50,052 bases of DNA from NCBI GenBank assembly GCA_003248865.1, contig QFPK01000024.1:1-50052 (forward strand). Reading direction: 5' to 3'. This stretch comes from Sphingomonas sp. (GTDB lineage: Bacteria > Pseudomonadota > Alphaproteobacteria > Sphingomonadales > Sphingomonadaceae). The notes under the pieces were generated by a model that was not told where the DNA came from, did not search any database, and saw only the letters and a list, made by a program, of their open reading frames with translations. Made by a program: the position numbers and the translations under genes. This document shows positions 25,360-35,260 of the stretch, in pieces; position 1 is the first letter of the stretch, and every line of letters begins with the position of its first letter.

Positions 25360-26566
25360 CGCGTTCCTCCGATGGGTTCGAGGACAAGATCGCGGGTGAT
25401 GACAATGCGAAGGGGATAGCCCGGCCGGATGGTGAGCGTCGGCGGCACGCCGAGTTGGCGGCGCACGATCTGCTGCCCTGTCTGATTGACGGTATCCTGC
25501 GTCCCGTAGCGAAGCGCCTGCACCAGCGAGTTGTTGTTGTTCGTCGTCATCTCGGCCCCGATGCCGAGCAGGGTGGAGATCGCGGCGGCCTTGAGCATGT
25601 TGCCCCAATGCTGGTCGACGCGATCCTGCAAGCCTGCATATCCGGCGGCATCAGCGCTTGGCTGGCGTTCGAGAACGATCGAGCGGCCATCCGGCAGGAT
25701 CAGCCGATCCCAGGCGAGCAGCACGCGGGTCTGCCCGGCGGTGATCTGACTATCATATTCGCCGATCAGCCGTGCGCCTTGCGGGATGAGCAGGATTCGG
25801 CCGGTGATGCTGTCATAGACGTTCTGCGTCACCTGAGCGGTGATCTGGCCGGGAAGGTCCGACCGGATGCCGGTGATGAGCGCGGCCGGGATGATACTGC
25901 CAGCCTGGACGATGTTGGGTGATGCCGGAGCGGTCAGCCGCTCGACGCTGACCGTGCGCTGGTTGGACGCCTGCGCCATGAAGGCCCGCTTTGCGGCCTG
26001 GTCGCCCTGGCTGGCGGCCTGCTGTGCGGGGGCCGGCGCGTCCGATGGCACGGCGGCGATGGGCTGCGCTGCCGCTCCGGCTACGGTGGCCGTGCGGCCG
26101 CCCAGGAAGACCGAACTGGTCCGCGCTGCGTCACGCTCTTGGCTGATGCGCTGGCGCGCTGCTTCCTCGGCTCGGGCGGCGGCATCGGGCTGACCGGCTT
26201 GCGCGCCGATCGGCGGCACGGGAACAGCCTCCCCGCGCTGCTGCGCGGACACAATCGGACGACCGAGATCACCCGGGAGCGGCGGCCCGAGCTTTGGAGC
26301 CTGGCCGTAATCCTTGGGACCGGATGTGATCGCCTCGCCCGCGCGACTGTCGGTGTTGTAGAGTTCCTTCGCTTCGTGCGGACCGACTGACCGCAAGGCA
26401 TAGATCAGCGAGCCGCCGATGCCGAGACCGGCGGCGATGCCCACCATAGCCAGCGCCTTTCGCGAAAGCCGCATGACGCGCGGCGGATCGCCCCGGAGCT
26501 GGAAGGCCTGGCGGTCGGCCGGAGCCGCGACCGCTTCGGCGGCGGGAATGTCGGAAGGATCGCTCA

Positions 26567-26567
<1 letters not shown>
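25356..26567 (-). CDS. trbI: TrbI, conjugal transfer protein (VirB10 type)
   Basis: This 403-residue protein spans the envelope and links the inner-membrane complex to the outer-membrane core of the type IV secretion channel. It has an N-terminal cytoplasmic tail and one membrane helix at about 35-58 (ALAMVGIAAGLGIGGSLIYA). A Pro/Ala/Gln-rich periplasmic linker follows, then the conserved VirB10 domain from about 215 (LPGQITAQVTQNVYD; GRILLIPQGARLIGEYDSQI; LPDGRSIVLERQ). The stop overlaps DUF2274 and the start overlaps the trbG stop by one base. Confidence 0.95.
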
Positions 26568-27579
<1,012 letters not shown>

Positions 27580-27583
<4 letters not shown>

Positions 27584-28263
27584 TGCGACAGCTCCTTTGA
27601 CCAGTTGAGGGCGTTGACGAAGACCCCGAGCGGGTTCTTGCGCAGGGCGTCGGGCGTGCGCGGGGCCACGAAAACAACGGTGAGGATGGCCGACCAGCGC
27701 TCGGTGGCGGCAAGGCTGCCGTCCTGATAGCGCCGTTCGGTCCAGGCCACCCGGAAGCTGTCGGGCGAAGCACGGATCACGCTCGACACGTCCACCGCGA
27801 CCTGGACCTTGCCGATCTGAGCGAAGGGGTCGTTCGCCCGTGCATAGTCGTTGAGGAACAGCGCGCCTTTGTCGGTGGTGAAGTCGTAGGCGCGAAGCCA
27901 ATTCTGGCGGACGATGATCGGATCGGCAGGGATGCTGCGCACCTGCTCGATGAAGCGCGCGAGATGAAACGCGATCTGCGGATCGGTCGGACGATAGTCG
28001 GCCTCTGCAGGCGCGACGGCTTGTGCCTCGCCGAGCTTGTCGACCTGCACGACCCACGGCACGATATGGCCTCGCGCGGATTGCCAGACGAGGCCCCCTG
28101 CAAGTCCGCCCGAGAGCGCCAACGCGCCGAAGAAGGCGAGCCGCCAGTTCTTCGCCTGCACGCGGGCCGAGCCGATCCTGTCGTCCCAGGCTTGGGCGGC
28201 GCGCTGATAGGGTGTGATCGGCTCGGGGGTCTGGCCGTAGCGGATGGTTGGGCGTCGGAACAT
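27580..28263 (-). CDS. trbF: TrbF, conjugal transfer protein (VirB8 type)
   Basis: A 227-residue bitopic inner-membrane protein. The N-terminus has NPYQ-like residues (TPYQRAAQAWDDRIGSARVQ), one membrane helix at about 42-62 (LAFFGALALSGGLAGGLVWQ), and a periplasmic VirB8-type NTF2-like domain (ERWSAILTVVF; RKNPLGVFVNALNWSKEL). It nucleates assembly of the T4SS core. The stop overlaps trbG by four bases, and trbL ends six bases upstream. Confidence 0.94.
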
Positions 28264-28269
28264 GGGCGG

Positions 28270-29577
28270 TTAGTCCTTCTGGCTGAGGTCGACGGACGCA
28301 CCGCTGCCGCCACCGTCGCCGGAGCGCAGCGTGTGGGCGGCGACGGTGGCGCCGTGGGTCATGGTCTGGCGGCGTTTCATGTTCGCTGCCCAGGTGGGCG
28401 GCCCATCAGCCGACGGCGCGGGCGACGACGTGCCCCCCGAGATCGTGCCGCCCGTTGCGGTCACGGCCGCGCGGCCGCCCGAGCGATAGCTATCTTTTAG
28501 GGATGCTGCGGCCTTGCGAAGCGGCGACATGGCCGCGCCTGCGGTCGCTCGGCCAACGCCCGCCGCACCGCCCGCAACCGCCGCTCCGCCGGTCTTGCCA
28601 GCTGAGCCGAGCGCATAGGCGCTGCTCGCCGCACCCGATGCGAACGCACCACCTCTGGCAGCGCCGCCGATCACGCCGGCAGCCGCCCCGACCCCAAGAC
28701 GGGCGGCGGCTGCGCCACCGACGAGCGCCCCGCCGGCGGCAAGCGCGGTTCCGGCCGCGGCGCCCGCGCCAAGTGCGGGACCACCCGAGACGATGCCGTT
28801 GGCGATACCGGGGCCGAAGATGGCGAGGCCGAACAGCGACAGGGCAGCGAGCGCGATCGCCATGACCTGATTGATGTCGGGCGCCGTGCCGAGGTTTGCG
28901 CTAGTGAACTGGCTGAACAGCGTCGTGCCGATGCCGGTGATGACCGCGAGCACCAGCACCTTGATGCCCGTGGAGACGATATGGCCGAGCACACGTTCGG
29001 CCATGAAGGCGGTCTTGTTGAAGAAGGCGAAGGGCAGCAGCACGAAGCCGGCCAGCGTCACCAGCTTGAACTCGATCAGCGTGATGAAGACCTGCACCGC
29101 GATGATGAAGAAGGCGAGCACCACAATGACCCAGGCGAGCAACAGCACGAGGATCAAAGCGAGGTTCGAGAACACCGCCCACAGGTTCGAGAATTGCCCT
29201 GCCGCATCCATCAGCGGCTTGGCGGCTTGCAACCCTGTCGCCGCGATCGTGCCGGGTTTCATGAAATCGCCCAGCGACATCGCCCCGCCGCTCGCCTTGA
29301 GGCCGAGGCCGGCGAAGGACTGGAACACGATGTTGGCGAGGTTGGAGAAATTGCCGATGATGAACGCGAAGACGCCGATGTAGAGCGTCTTCTTGACGAG
29401 GCGCTGAAGCACGTCCTCGTCGGCGCCCCAGGCCCAGAACAGCCCGGCGAGCGTCACGTCGATGGCGATCAATGTGGTCGAGAGGAAGCTGACCTCGCCG
29501 CCGAGCAGGCCGAACCCGCTGTCGATGTAGCGGGTGAAGACATTGAGGAACGTGTCGATGACGCTGGTGTCGTTCAT
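28270..29577 (-). CDS. trbL: TrbL, conjugal transfer protein (VirB6 type)
   Basis: A 435-residue polytopic inner-membrane protein with five to seven hydrophobic segments in the first 270 residues, including VIVVLAFFIIAVQVFITLIE and KVLVLAVITGIGTTLF. A long Ala/Gly-rich region and a Ser/Thr-rich polar tail follow. This layout is usual for TrbL, the channel component of Trb systems. The start overlaps the trbK stop by four bases. The Gly/Ala-rich tail is low complexity and may vary between elements. Confidence 0.93.
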   Translation of the reverse strand: MNDTSVIDTFLNVFTRYIDSGFGLLGGEVSFLSTTLIAIDVTLAGLFWAWGADEDVLQRLVKKTLYIGVFAFIIGNFSNLANIVFQSFAGLGLKASGGAMSLGDFMKPGTIAATGLQAAKPLMDAAGQFSNLWAVFSNLALILVLLLAWVIVVLAFFIIAVQVFITLIEFKLVTLAGFVLLPFAFFNKTAFMAERVLGHIVSTGIKVLVLAVITGIGTTLFSQFTSANLGTAPDINQVMAIALAALSLFGLAIFGPGIANGIVSGGPALGAGAAAGTALAAGGALVGGAAAARLGVGAAAGVIGGAARGGAFASGAASSAYALGSAGKTGGAAVAGGAAGVGRATAGAAMSPLRKAAASLKDSYRSGGRAAVTATGGTISGGTSSPAPSADGPPTWAANMKRRQTMTHGATVAAHTLRSGDGGGSGASVDLSQKD

Positions 29578-29891
29578 GGCGCGGGGGTCTCGGTTGCGGG
29601 AGCTGCGGGTTTGCTGGCATCCACCGCGGGCGTGGGAGCATCTTGACGGAAGAAGCGGCGGCGGTTCTCGGCCCAGGCCGCTTCGCAGCCCGAGTCTGGC
29701 ATGGTGAGCGTCGCGCAGCGTTCGAGTTCGCGGGCGAGCCGGTCCTGGCGCGCCTCCCCGCGCACGGCGACGGGCGGGGCTTGTGCGGGTTCAGGCTTGT
29801 GGACGGCGGCGACGATCGCCACCGCCATCATCAAGCCCGCCAGCGCGGCGACGCCCGCGATCTTGGCCGTGCGCGAGGATGCGTGCAGCAT
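29574..29891 (-). CDS. putative entry exclusion protein TrbK-alt
   Basis: A 105-residue protein with one N-terminal membrane anchor (IAGVAALAGLMMAVAIVAAV) and a small periplasmic part with two cysteines (RCATLTMPDSGCEAAWAENR), ending in a Pro/Ala-rich tail. Position between trbJ and trbL and the two-cysteine pattern match TrbK-alt proteins. TrbK proteins are thought to stop donor-donor transfer. It overlaps trbL by four bases and starts 12 bases after the trbJ stop. The exclusion function is by family and position only. Confidence 0.75.
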   Translation of the reverse strand: MLHASSRTAKIAGVAALAGLMMAVAIVAAVHKPEPAQAPPVAVRGEARQDRLARELERCATLTMPDSGCEAAWAENRRRFFRQDAPTPAVDASKPAAPATETPAP

Positions 29892-29903
29892 CGGACGCGA
29901 TCC

Positions 29904-30626
29904 TCAGTTGCCCATGAAGCGGCGGAACCGTTCGCGGCCCTCCGCCTCCTCGGCCGTATGCCGCGCGGATTCGAGCGCTTGCGCGCGGCCCTGCGCCGCG
30001 ACGGCGGCGGTCAGGTCGGCGAGCTGCTGCGATTGCAGCGCGAGAAGCTGATTGCCAGCCTGCGCGGCCTGAAGCGCGCCGGTCGCCGACTGACTGGCCG
30101 AGACCAGGCCGGTCATCGTCGTGCGCGCGCCGTCGATGTTGCCGACGACACCCGCCTGTACCTTCAGCGAGTCCTCGAACGCGCCGACACTATCCTGCCA
30201 ACGCGCATTCGCGTTGGCGACCATCTGCGCCTGCGTGCCGGTCAGCGCCGAGCCGGTGTAGCGGCTGGTGAACGCCTGCTGGATGTTCTGCACATCATAG
30301 GCGATGCGCTGCGCCTGGCCGAGAAACTGCTGGGTACGCTGAACCTGCTGCTGCAACTGCTGGAGCTGGCTGAACGGCAGCGAGGCAAGGTTCTTCGCCT
30401 CGTTGATGAGGCTCGTCGCCTGCTGCTGGATTTGCTGGATCTGGTTGTTGATCTGTTGGAGCGAGCGAGCCGCCGTCAGCACGTTCTGCGCATAATTGGT
30501 CGGGTCATAGACGATCCCACCAAAACCGAACTGCGCGTAAGCCGGCATCGGAGCGGCCACCGGCGCGATGGCCGTGGCAGCGAGCACGCCGGCCAGGACG
30601 GCGGGGCGAAGATTCATTCTGGTCAT
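29904..30626 (-). CDS. trbJ: TrbJ, conjugal transfer protein (VirB5 type)
   Basis: A 240-residue periplasmic protein, probably the pilus-tip VirB5-type component. A signal peptide (LAGVLAATAIAPVAAPMPAYA) is followed by PTNYAQNVLTAARSLQQINN and a long Gln-rich coiled coil. The start at 30626 overlaps the trbE stop by four bases and has AGGAG eight bases upstream. A second ATG follows at 30617. The last 13 residues (AEGRERFRRFMGN) recur almost unchanged at the end of the small protein at 24817. Confidence 0.92.
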   Translation of the reverse strand: MTRMNLRPAVLAGVLAATAIAPVAAPMPAYAQFGFGGIVYDPTNYAQNVLTAARSLQQINNQIQQIQQQATSLINEAKNLASLPFSQLQQLQQQVQRTQQFLGQAQRIAYDVQNIQQAFTSRYTGSALTGTQAQMVANANARWQDSVGAFEDSLKVQAGVVGNIDGARTTMTGLVSASQSATGALQAAQAGNQLLALQSQQLADLTAAVAAQGRAQALESARHTAEEAEGRERFRRFMGN

Positions 30627-33073
30627 AGCGGTAACTCCTGCTGAGGTTGATGCCGAGGATCGGGGGGAAGAAGCTCGACGGCCCAGGCAGAGCCGCGATG
30701 GCGCAGCCATTCGGCCGCGAAAGCGGATTGCCCGTGGGTTTCGATCAATTCGGCGATGCGGAGCTGGTCGGTTTTCGAGGACGCGGCGGCGAAGGCCAGC
30801 GCGACCTCGCCCAAGCCCAGCTCGAACAGGCGATTTCCCCGCCGTGACTGGCAGTAATAGTCGCGCTTCGGCGTCGCCCGACTGAGGATTTCGATCTGGC
30901 GGACATTGAGGCCGAAGCGCTCATAGATGGCCGCGATCTGCGGCTCGGCCGCGCGTTCGTTGGGCAGGAAGATACGCGTCGGGCAGCTTTCGATGATGGC
31001 CGGGGCGATGCTCGACGTTTCGATGTCAGCGAGGCTCTGGGTGGCGAAGATGACGCTGGCGTTCTTCTTCCTGAGCGTCTTCAGCCATTCGCGGAGCTGG
31101 GCGGCGAAGTCCGGGCTGTCGAGTACCAGCCAGCCTTCGTCGATGATGATGAGCGTTGGCGAGCCGTCGAGCCGGCCTTCGATCCGGTGGAACAGGTAGG
31201 ACAGGACGGCTGCGGCCGAGCCGGCGCCGACCAGGCCCTCGGTCTCGAACGCCTGCACCGAGGCTTCGCCGAGCCGTTCAGCTTCGGCGTCGAGCAGCCG
31301 GCCCCACGGCCCGCCGATGCAGTAGGAGGCGAGCGCTTGCTTGATCTGCTGCGATTGTAGCAGGACAGCAAGACCCGTGAGCGTGCGTTCGCCGATCGGC
31401 GCCGACGCCAGCGAACCAAGCGCCGACCAGATATGCTCCTTGGCCTGCGGATCGACCGCGACGCCCTCGGACGCGAAGATCGCCGCCAGCCATTCGGCCG
31501 CCCATGCCCGCTCGGCAGGCGCGTCGATATGGGCGAGCGGCTGGAGCTGCACGCCGTCGCCGGCCTCGTCGGCGAGCGTCCCGCCCAAATCCTGCCAGTC
31601 GCCGCCCATGCCGAGCGCGGCGGCGCGGATCGAACCGCCGAAGTCGAAGGCGAAGACCTGCGCACGCCCATAGCGGCGGAACTGCATCGCCATCAGCGCA
31701 AGCAGCACGGATTTGCCCGCGCCGGTCGGACCGACGATCAGCATGTGGCCGACGTCGCCGACGTGAAGGGAAAACCGGAACGGGGTCGAGCCTTCGGTCT
31801 TGCCATAGAGCAAGGGGGGAGCACCAAAATGCTCGTCCCGTTCCGGCCCCGCCCATACTGCTGACAGGGGGATCAGGTGGGCGAGATTGATAGTGGAGAT
31901 CGGGGGCTGGCGGACGTTGGCGTAAGTGTGACCGGGGAGGCTTCCCAGCCACGCCTCGATCGCGTTCATGCCCTCGGGGATGACCGTGAAGTCGCGGCCC
32001 TGGATGACCTTCTCGGCGAGCCGCAGCTTTTCGGCGGCAATGGCGGGATCGCGGTCCCACACCGTCACCGTCGCGGTGACATAAGCCATGCCGGCATAGT
32101 CGGCGCCCAGCTCCTGCAGAGCGATGTCGGCATCGGCCGCCTTGTTAGAGGCGTCGCTGTCGAGCAGCGTCGATGCCTCGTTGGTCATCACCTCTTTCAA
32201 TATGGCGGCGACCGACTTGCGCTTGGCGAACCATTGCCGCCGGATCTTGGTCAGCAGCCTGGTCGCATCGGTCTTGTCGAGCATGACCGCGCGGGTGGAC
32301 CAGCGATACTCGAAGGCGAGCCGGTTCAGTTCGTCGAGCAGACCGGGGAATGTGACGCTCGGGAATCCGACGATGGTGAGTGTGCGGAGGTGATGGTCGC
32401 CCAGGCGCGGCTCCAGCCCGCCCGTCAGCGGCTCGTCGGCGAGCAGCGCGTCGAGGTGCATGGGCGTTTCGGGAACACGCACACGCTGGCGTCGGGTAGA
32501 AATGGTGCTGTGCAGGTAGGTCAGCGTCTCGGCGTCATCGAGCCAGCGGACTTCGGGCACGAAGCCCTCGACCAGATTCAGCACACGGTCGCTGCGATCG
32601 GTGAAGCCCTTGAGCAGCTCCCACGGATCGACGCCGTTGGTGGACTTCCCTTCATAGAGCCAGCCTTCGGCGCGTGCCCTTTCCTCGGCCGGCGGCATCC
32701 ACAGCAACGTCAGGAAATAGAGGCTCTCGAAGTGTGCGCCCTCCTCGCTGAACTGTTCGCGCCGCTCCAGATCGACCAGCGCTGAGACGGGATCGGGAAA
32801 TTCCGACTCCGGGTAGTCGAGCGCGGGTGTGCGCTGGGCTTCGACGAAGATCGCCCAGCCTGATCCGAGCCGGCGCAGCGCGCTGTTCAGTCGTGCGGTC
32901 GTGGCGACCAGCTCGGCCGGCGTGGCGCTGTCGAGATCGGGGCCGCGGAAACGGGCTGTGCGCTGAAAGCTGCCGTCCTTGTTCAGAACAACGCCCGCGC
33001 CGACCAGTGCGGCCCAAGGCAGGAAGTCGGCGAGATGGGCCGCATGCCCACGGTATTCGCGAAGGCTCATCAT
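30623..33073 (-). CDS. trbE: TrbE, conjugal transfer ATPase (VirB4 type)
   Basis: An 816-residue cytoplasmic ATPase that powers T4SS assembly and transfer. Walker A is GPTGAGKSVLLALMAMQF at about 450, and Walker B is LIIIDEGWLVLD at about 640. ATQSLADIETS and the arginine-finger region follow. The N-terminal half is the CagE/VirB4 domain. The ATG at 33073 overlaps the trbD stop and is preferred. ATGs at 33085 and 33070 are also in frame. Catalytic motifs are intact. Confidence 0.95.
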   Translation of the reverse strand: MMSLREYRGHAAHLADFLPWAALVGAGVVLNKDGSFQRTARFRGPDLDSATPAELVATTARLNSALRRLGSGWAIFVEAQRTPALDYPESEFPDPVSALVDLERREQFSEEGAHFESLYFLTLLWMPPAEERARAEGWLYEGKSTNGVDPWELLKGFTDRSDRVLNLVEGFVPEVRWLDDAETLTYLHSTISTRRQRVRVPETPMHLDALLADEPLTGGLEPRLGDHHLRTLTIVGFPSVTFPGLLDELNRLAFEYRWSTRAVMLDKTDATRLLTKIRRQWFAKRKSVAAILKEVMTNEASTLLDSDASNKAADADIALQELGADYAGMAYVTATVTVWDRDPAIAAEKLRLAEKVIQGRDFTVIPEGMNAIEAWLGSLPGHTYANVRQPPISTINLAHLIPLSAVWAGPERDEHFGAPPLLYGKTEGSTPFRFSLHVGDVGHMLIVGPTGAGKSVLLALMAMQFRRYGRAQVFAFDFGGSIRAAALGMGGDWQDLGGTLADEAGDGVQLQPLAHIDAPAERAWAAEWLAAIFASEGVAVDPQAKEHIWSALGSLASAPIGERTLTGLAVLLQSQQIKQALASYCIGGPWGRLLDAEAERLGEASVQAFETEGLVGAGSAAAVLSYLFHRIEGRLDGSPTLIIIDEGWLVLDSPDFAAQLREWLKTLRKKNASVIFATQSLADIETSSIAPAIIESCPTRIFLPNERAAEPQIAAIYERFGLNVRQIEILSRATPKRDYYCQSRRGNRLFELGLGEVALAFAAASSKTDQLRIAELIETHGQSAFAAEWLRHRGSAWAVELLPPDPRHQPQQELPL

Positions 33074-33339
33074 GGCTGCATCCATGTCGGGTAACGGAGG
33101 TGGCGGCGGGCGACGTCCACGAACTGCGGGTCGCGGCGCGCAGCCCAGACCGAGAGCGCATGGCCGATCGCCCAGATGACGAGGCCCGCGATCCAGAGAC
33201 GCAGGCCGAGACCGATCGCGCCCGCCAGCGTCCCGTTGACGATGGCGAGCGCCCGCGGTGCGCCGCCGAGCAATATCGGCTCGGTCAGCGCCCGGTGGAC
33301 GGGAGCGGAGAAGCCCGCGATCGGCTCGCTCGCTTCCAT
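33070..33339 (-). CDS. trbD: TrbD, conjugal transfer protein (VirB3 type)
   Basis: An 89-residue inner-membrane protein with the VirB3 pattern: APVHRALTEPILLGGAPRAL, then two adjacent hydrophobic segments (about 32-65) and a polar tail with DVARRHLRYP. VirB3-type proteins assist the VirB4 ATPase at the pilus base. It overlaps both trbC and trbE by four bases. Confidence 0.92.
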   Translation of the reverse strand: MEASEPIAGFSAPVHRALTEPILLGGAPRALAIVNGTLAGAIGLGLRLWIAGLVIWAIGHALSVWAARRDPQFVDVARRHLRYPTWMQP

Positions 33340-33671
33340 CAGACGAGCGCCCCGCCGCCGAAGCTGAAGAACGACAGGAAGAAGCTCGACGCGGCGAAGG
33401 CGATCGACAGGCCGAACACGATCTGGATCAGCCGCCGGAAGCCGCCCGATGTGTCGCCGAACGCGAGGGTCAGGCCGGTCACGATGATGATGATGACCGC
33501 GATAATCTTTGCGACCGGCCCCTCGATCGATTGGAGGATGGATTGAAGGGGCGCTTCCCACGGCATCGATGATCCCGACGCATAAGCGGGAACAGCAGCA
33601 GTCAGCGCGATCACGCTGGCGGTGGCGGCGAGCATGGCGCGGTGTGCGCCATGCCGAAGGGCATGGATCAT
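33339..33671 (-). CDS. trbC: TrbC, pilin subunit (VirB2 type)
   Basis: A 110-residue prepilin. A long signal peptide ends near residue 32 (AVPAYASG), followed by two hydrophobic segments (GPVAKIIAVIIIIVTGLTLA; FGLSIAFAASSFFLSFFSFG) separated by a short polar loop with DTSGGFRRL. This is the VirB2/TrbC architecture of a conjugative pilus. It overlaps trbB and trbD by four bases each. Confidence 0.93.
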   Translation of the reverse strand: MIHALRHGAHRAMLAATASVIALTAAVPAYASGSSMPWEAPLQSILQSIEGPVAKIIAVIIIIVTGLTLAFGDTSGGFRRLIQIVFGLSIAFAASSFFLSFFSFGGGALV

Positions 33672-34654
33672 TTGACGTCTCCTGGCTGGGGTTGGGAAAG
33701 CGAAGCGATGCGGTAGTCGCCGGTGATGGGGTCCAGCCCCTCGACACGCGCCAGCTCGGCGAGACGGCGGCCATGCCCATCGCGGACCAGGACGGCGATC
33801 AGGTCGATGGTCTCGGCGAGCAGCGCGCGGGGGACCGTGACGACGGCTTCCTGAATGAGCTGTTCCATACGGCGCAGCGCGCCGAGCGCGGTTCCAGCGT
33901 GGATGGTGCCAATGCCGCCGGGGTGCCCGGTCCCCCAGGCTTTAAGCAGGTCGAGCGCTTCAGCGCCGCGCACCTCGCCGATCGGGATGCGATCGGGCCG
34001 CAGGCGGAGCGAGGACCGGACGAGATCGGAAAGCGAAACGACGCCATCCTTGGTCCGCATGGCGACGAGGTTGGGCGCGGCGCATTGCAGCTCGCGCGTA
34101 TCTTCGATCAAGACGATACGGTCGGCGGTCTTGGCGACCTCGGCCAAGAGCGCGTTGACCAGGGTGGTCTTGCCGCTGCCGGTGCCGCCCGCGACCAGGA
34201 TGTTGGCGCGGGCCGCAACACCATCGCGCAGCGCCGCCGCCTCGGCCGCCGACATGATCCCGGCCGCCCCATAATCGTCGAGCGTGAACACCGCGACGGC
34301 GGGCTTACGGATCGCGAAAGCCGGGGCTGCGACGACAGGCGGAAGCAGTCCCTCGAACCGTTCACCACCTTCGGGCAATTCGGCCGAAACGCGCGGGGAC
34401 TTGGCGTGAACTTCGACGCCGACATGATGCGCAACTAGGCGGACGATGCGTTCGCCATCGGCGGCGCACAGCAGCTCGCCGGTGTCGCTGATCCCGTCGC
34501 CGAGGCGATCGACCCACAGCCGCCCGTCTGGGTTCAACATGACCTCGATCACAGCCGGATCGTCGAGCCAGGCTGCAATCGACGATCCGAGAGCCGTCCG
34601 CAGCATTCTCGCGCCGCGTGACTTCGCCTCGGATCGGATCGGGTGAACGGTCAA
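33668..34654 (-). CDS. trbB: TrbB, conjugal transfer ATPase (VirB11 type)
   Basis: A 328-residue hexameric traffic ATPase. Walker A is GGTGSGKTTLVNALL at about 155, the Asp box IEDTRELQC is at about 185, Walker B lies in RIPIGEVRGAEALDLL, and the His box is GHPGGIGTIHAGTA. All catalytic residues are present. The first 100 residues form the N-terminal domain. It is the first gene of the trb operon, with about 170 bases before it that hold a hairpin and no gene. Confidence 0.95.
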   Translation of the reverse strand: MTVHPIRSEAKSRGARMLRTALGSSIAAWLDDPAVIEVMLNPDGRLWVDRLGDGISDTGELLCAADGERIVRLVAHHVGVEVHAKSPRVSAELPEGGERFEGLLPPVVAAPAFAIRKPAVAVFTLDDYGAAGIMSAAEAAALRDGVAARANILVAGGTGSGKTTLVNALLAEVAKTADRIVLIEDTRELQCAAPNLVAMRTKDGVVSLSDLVRSSLRLRPDRIPIGEVRGAEALDLLKAWGTGHPGGIGTIHAGTALGALRRMEQLIQEAVVTVPRALLAETIDLIAVLVRDGHGRRLAELARVEGLDPITGDYRIASLSQPQPGDVK

Positions 34655-34674
34655 GGAACTGGCCCCTCATAAGG

Positions 34675-34696
34675 GCCGGGCGAACCGCCGCCCGGC
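34675..34696 (-). terminator. hairpin between copG-like gene and trbB
   Basis: GCCGGGCG (34675-34682) and CGCCCGGC (34689-34696) form a perfect 8-base stem. A second short dyad, GGCCC...GGGCC, lies beside it at 34661-34677. On the minus strand these lie after the copG-like gene and about 20 bases before trbB. There is no T-run, so this is either a weak terminator or a leader structure that limits trb expression. Confidence 0.4.
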
Positions 34697-34825
34697 TGTC
34701 GGGGCACATCAAGAGAGGCAGAAACGGGGCCTAAGCAACAGATAGCTGAAGGCGTAGTAGAGGCGGCGGCAGAAACTTACCGATGGCGGATCGGCCCGCT
34801 GGCCGTTCCTGCAATCGGCCCGCGT

Positions 34826-35251
34826 TTACTCCGAATCGGTCGCGGATTTGGGCCGCACATCTTCGGGGATCTCGTCGAGCAGGCTCTTGCCGCTCGCATA
34901 GCGCCGGCCGAGCGTTTCGACGAAGCCCTCATAGCGCTTGCGACCCTTCACTTGGGCGGCGGCTTGATCCTCGTCCGGCAGCGGCGGCGTCACCGACAGC
35001 CAGAAGCGAACAAACAGTGCCAACGCCTCTGTCGAAAGGCCCGTATTGCGTTCAAGCCGCTGGACCTGGCGCGATAGGCGGTCGAGCCGCCGGGCAAATG
35101 CCGCCTCCATCCGATCTGCGCCGTCCGGCGACAGATAGGACGTGACCGCCGCCTCCACGATCGCCGATCGCGAGATGCGTCGCCGGATCGCCAACTCGTC
35201 GATCTGCTTGGCGAGCATGGGCGGAAAATAGACGTTGAGCCGAACGCGCAT
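34826..35251 (-). CDS. CopG/ribbon-helix-helix family protein
   Basis: A 141-residue protein with an N-terminal ribbon-helix-helix (MRVRLNVYFPPMLAKQIDEL, then SRSAIVEAAVTSYL) like CopG-type DNA-binding proteins found after traG in alphaproteobacterial ICEs. The middle part is helical (RRLDRLSRQVQRLERN) with a hydrophobic segment, ALALFVRFWLSVTPPLP, and the C-terminus is polar. It could repress the transfer genes or help the relaxosome. It starts nine bases after the traG stop, so it is probably co-transcribed. Confidence 0.82.
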   Translation of the reverse strand: MRVRLNVYFPPMLAKQIDELAIRRRISRSAIVEAAVTSYLSPDGADRMEAAFARRLDRLSRQVQRLERNTGLSTEALALFVRFWLSVTPPLPDEDQAAAQVKGRKRYEGFVETLGRRYASGKSLLDEIPEDVRPKSATDSE

Positions 35252-35260
35252 GACCGCTGC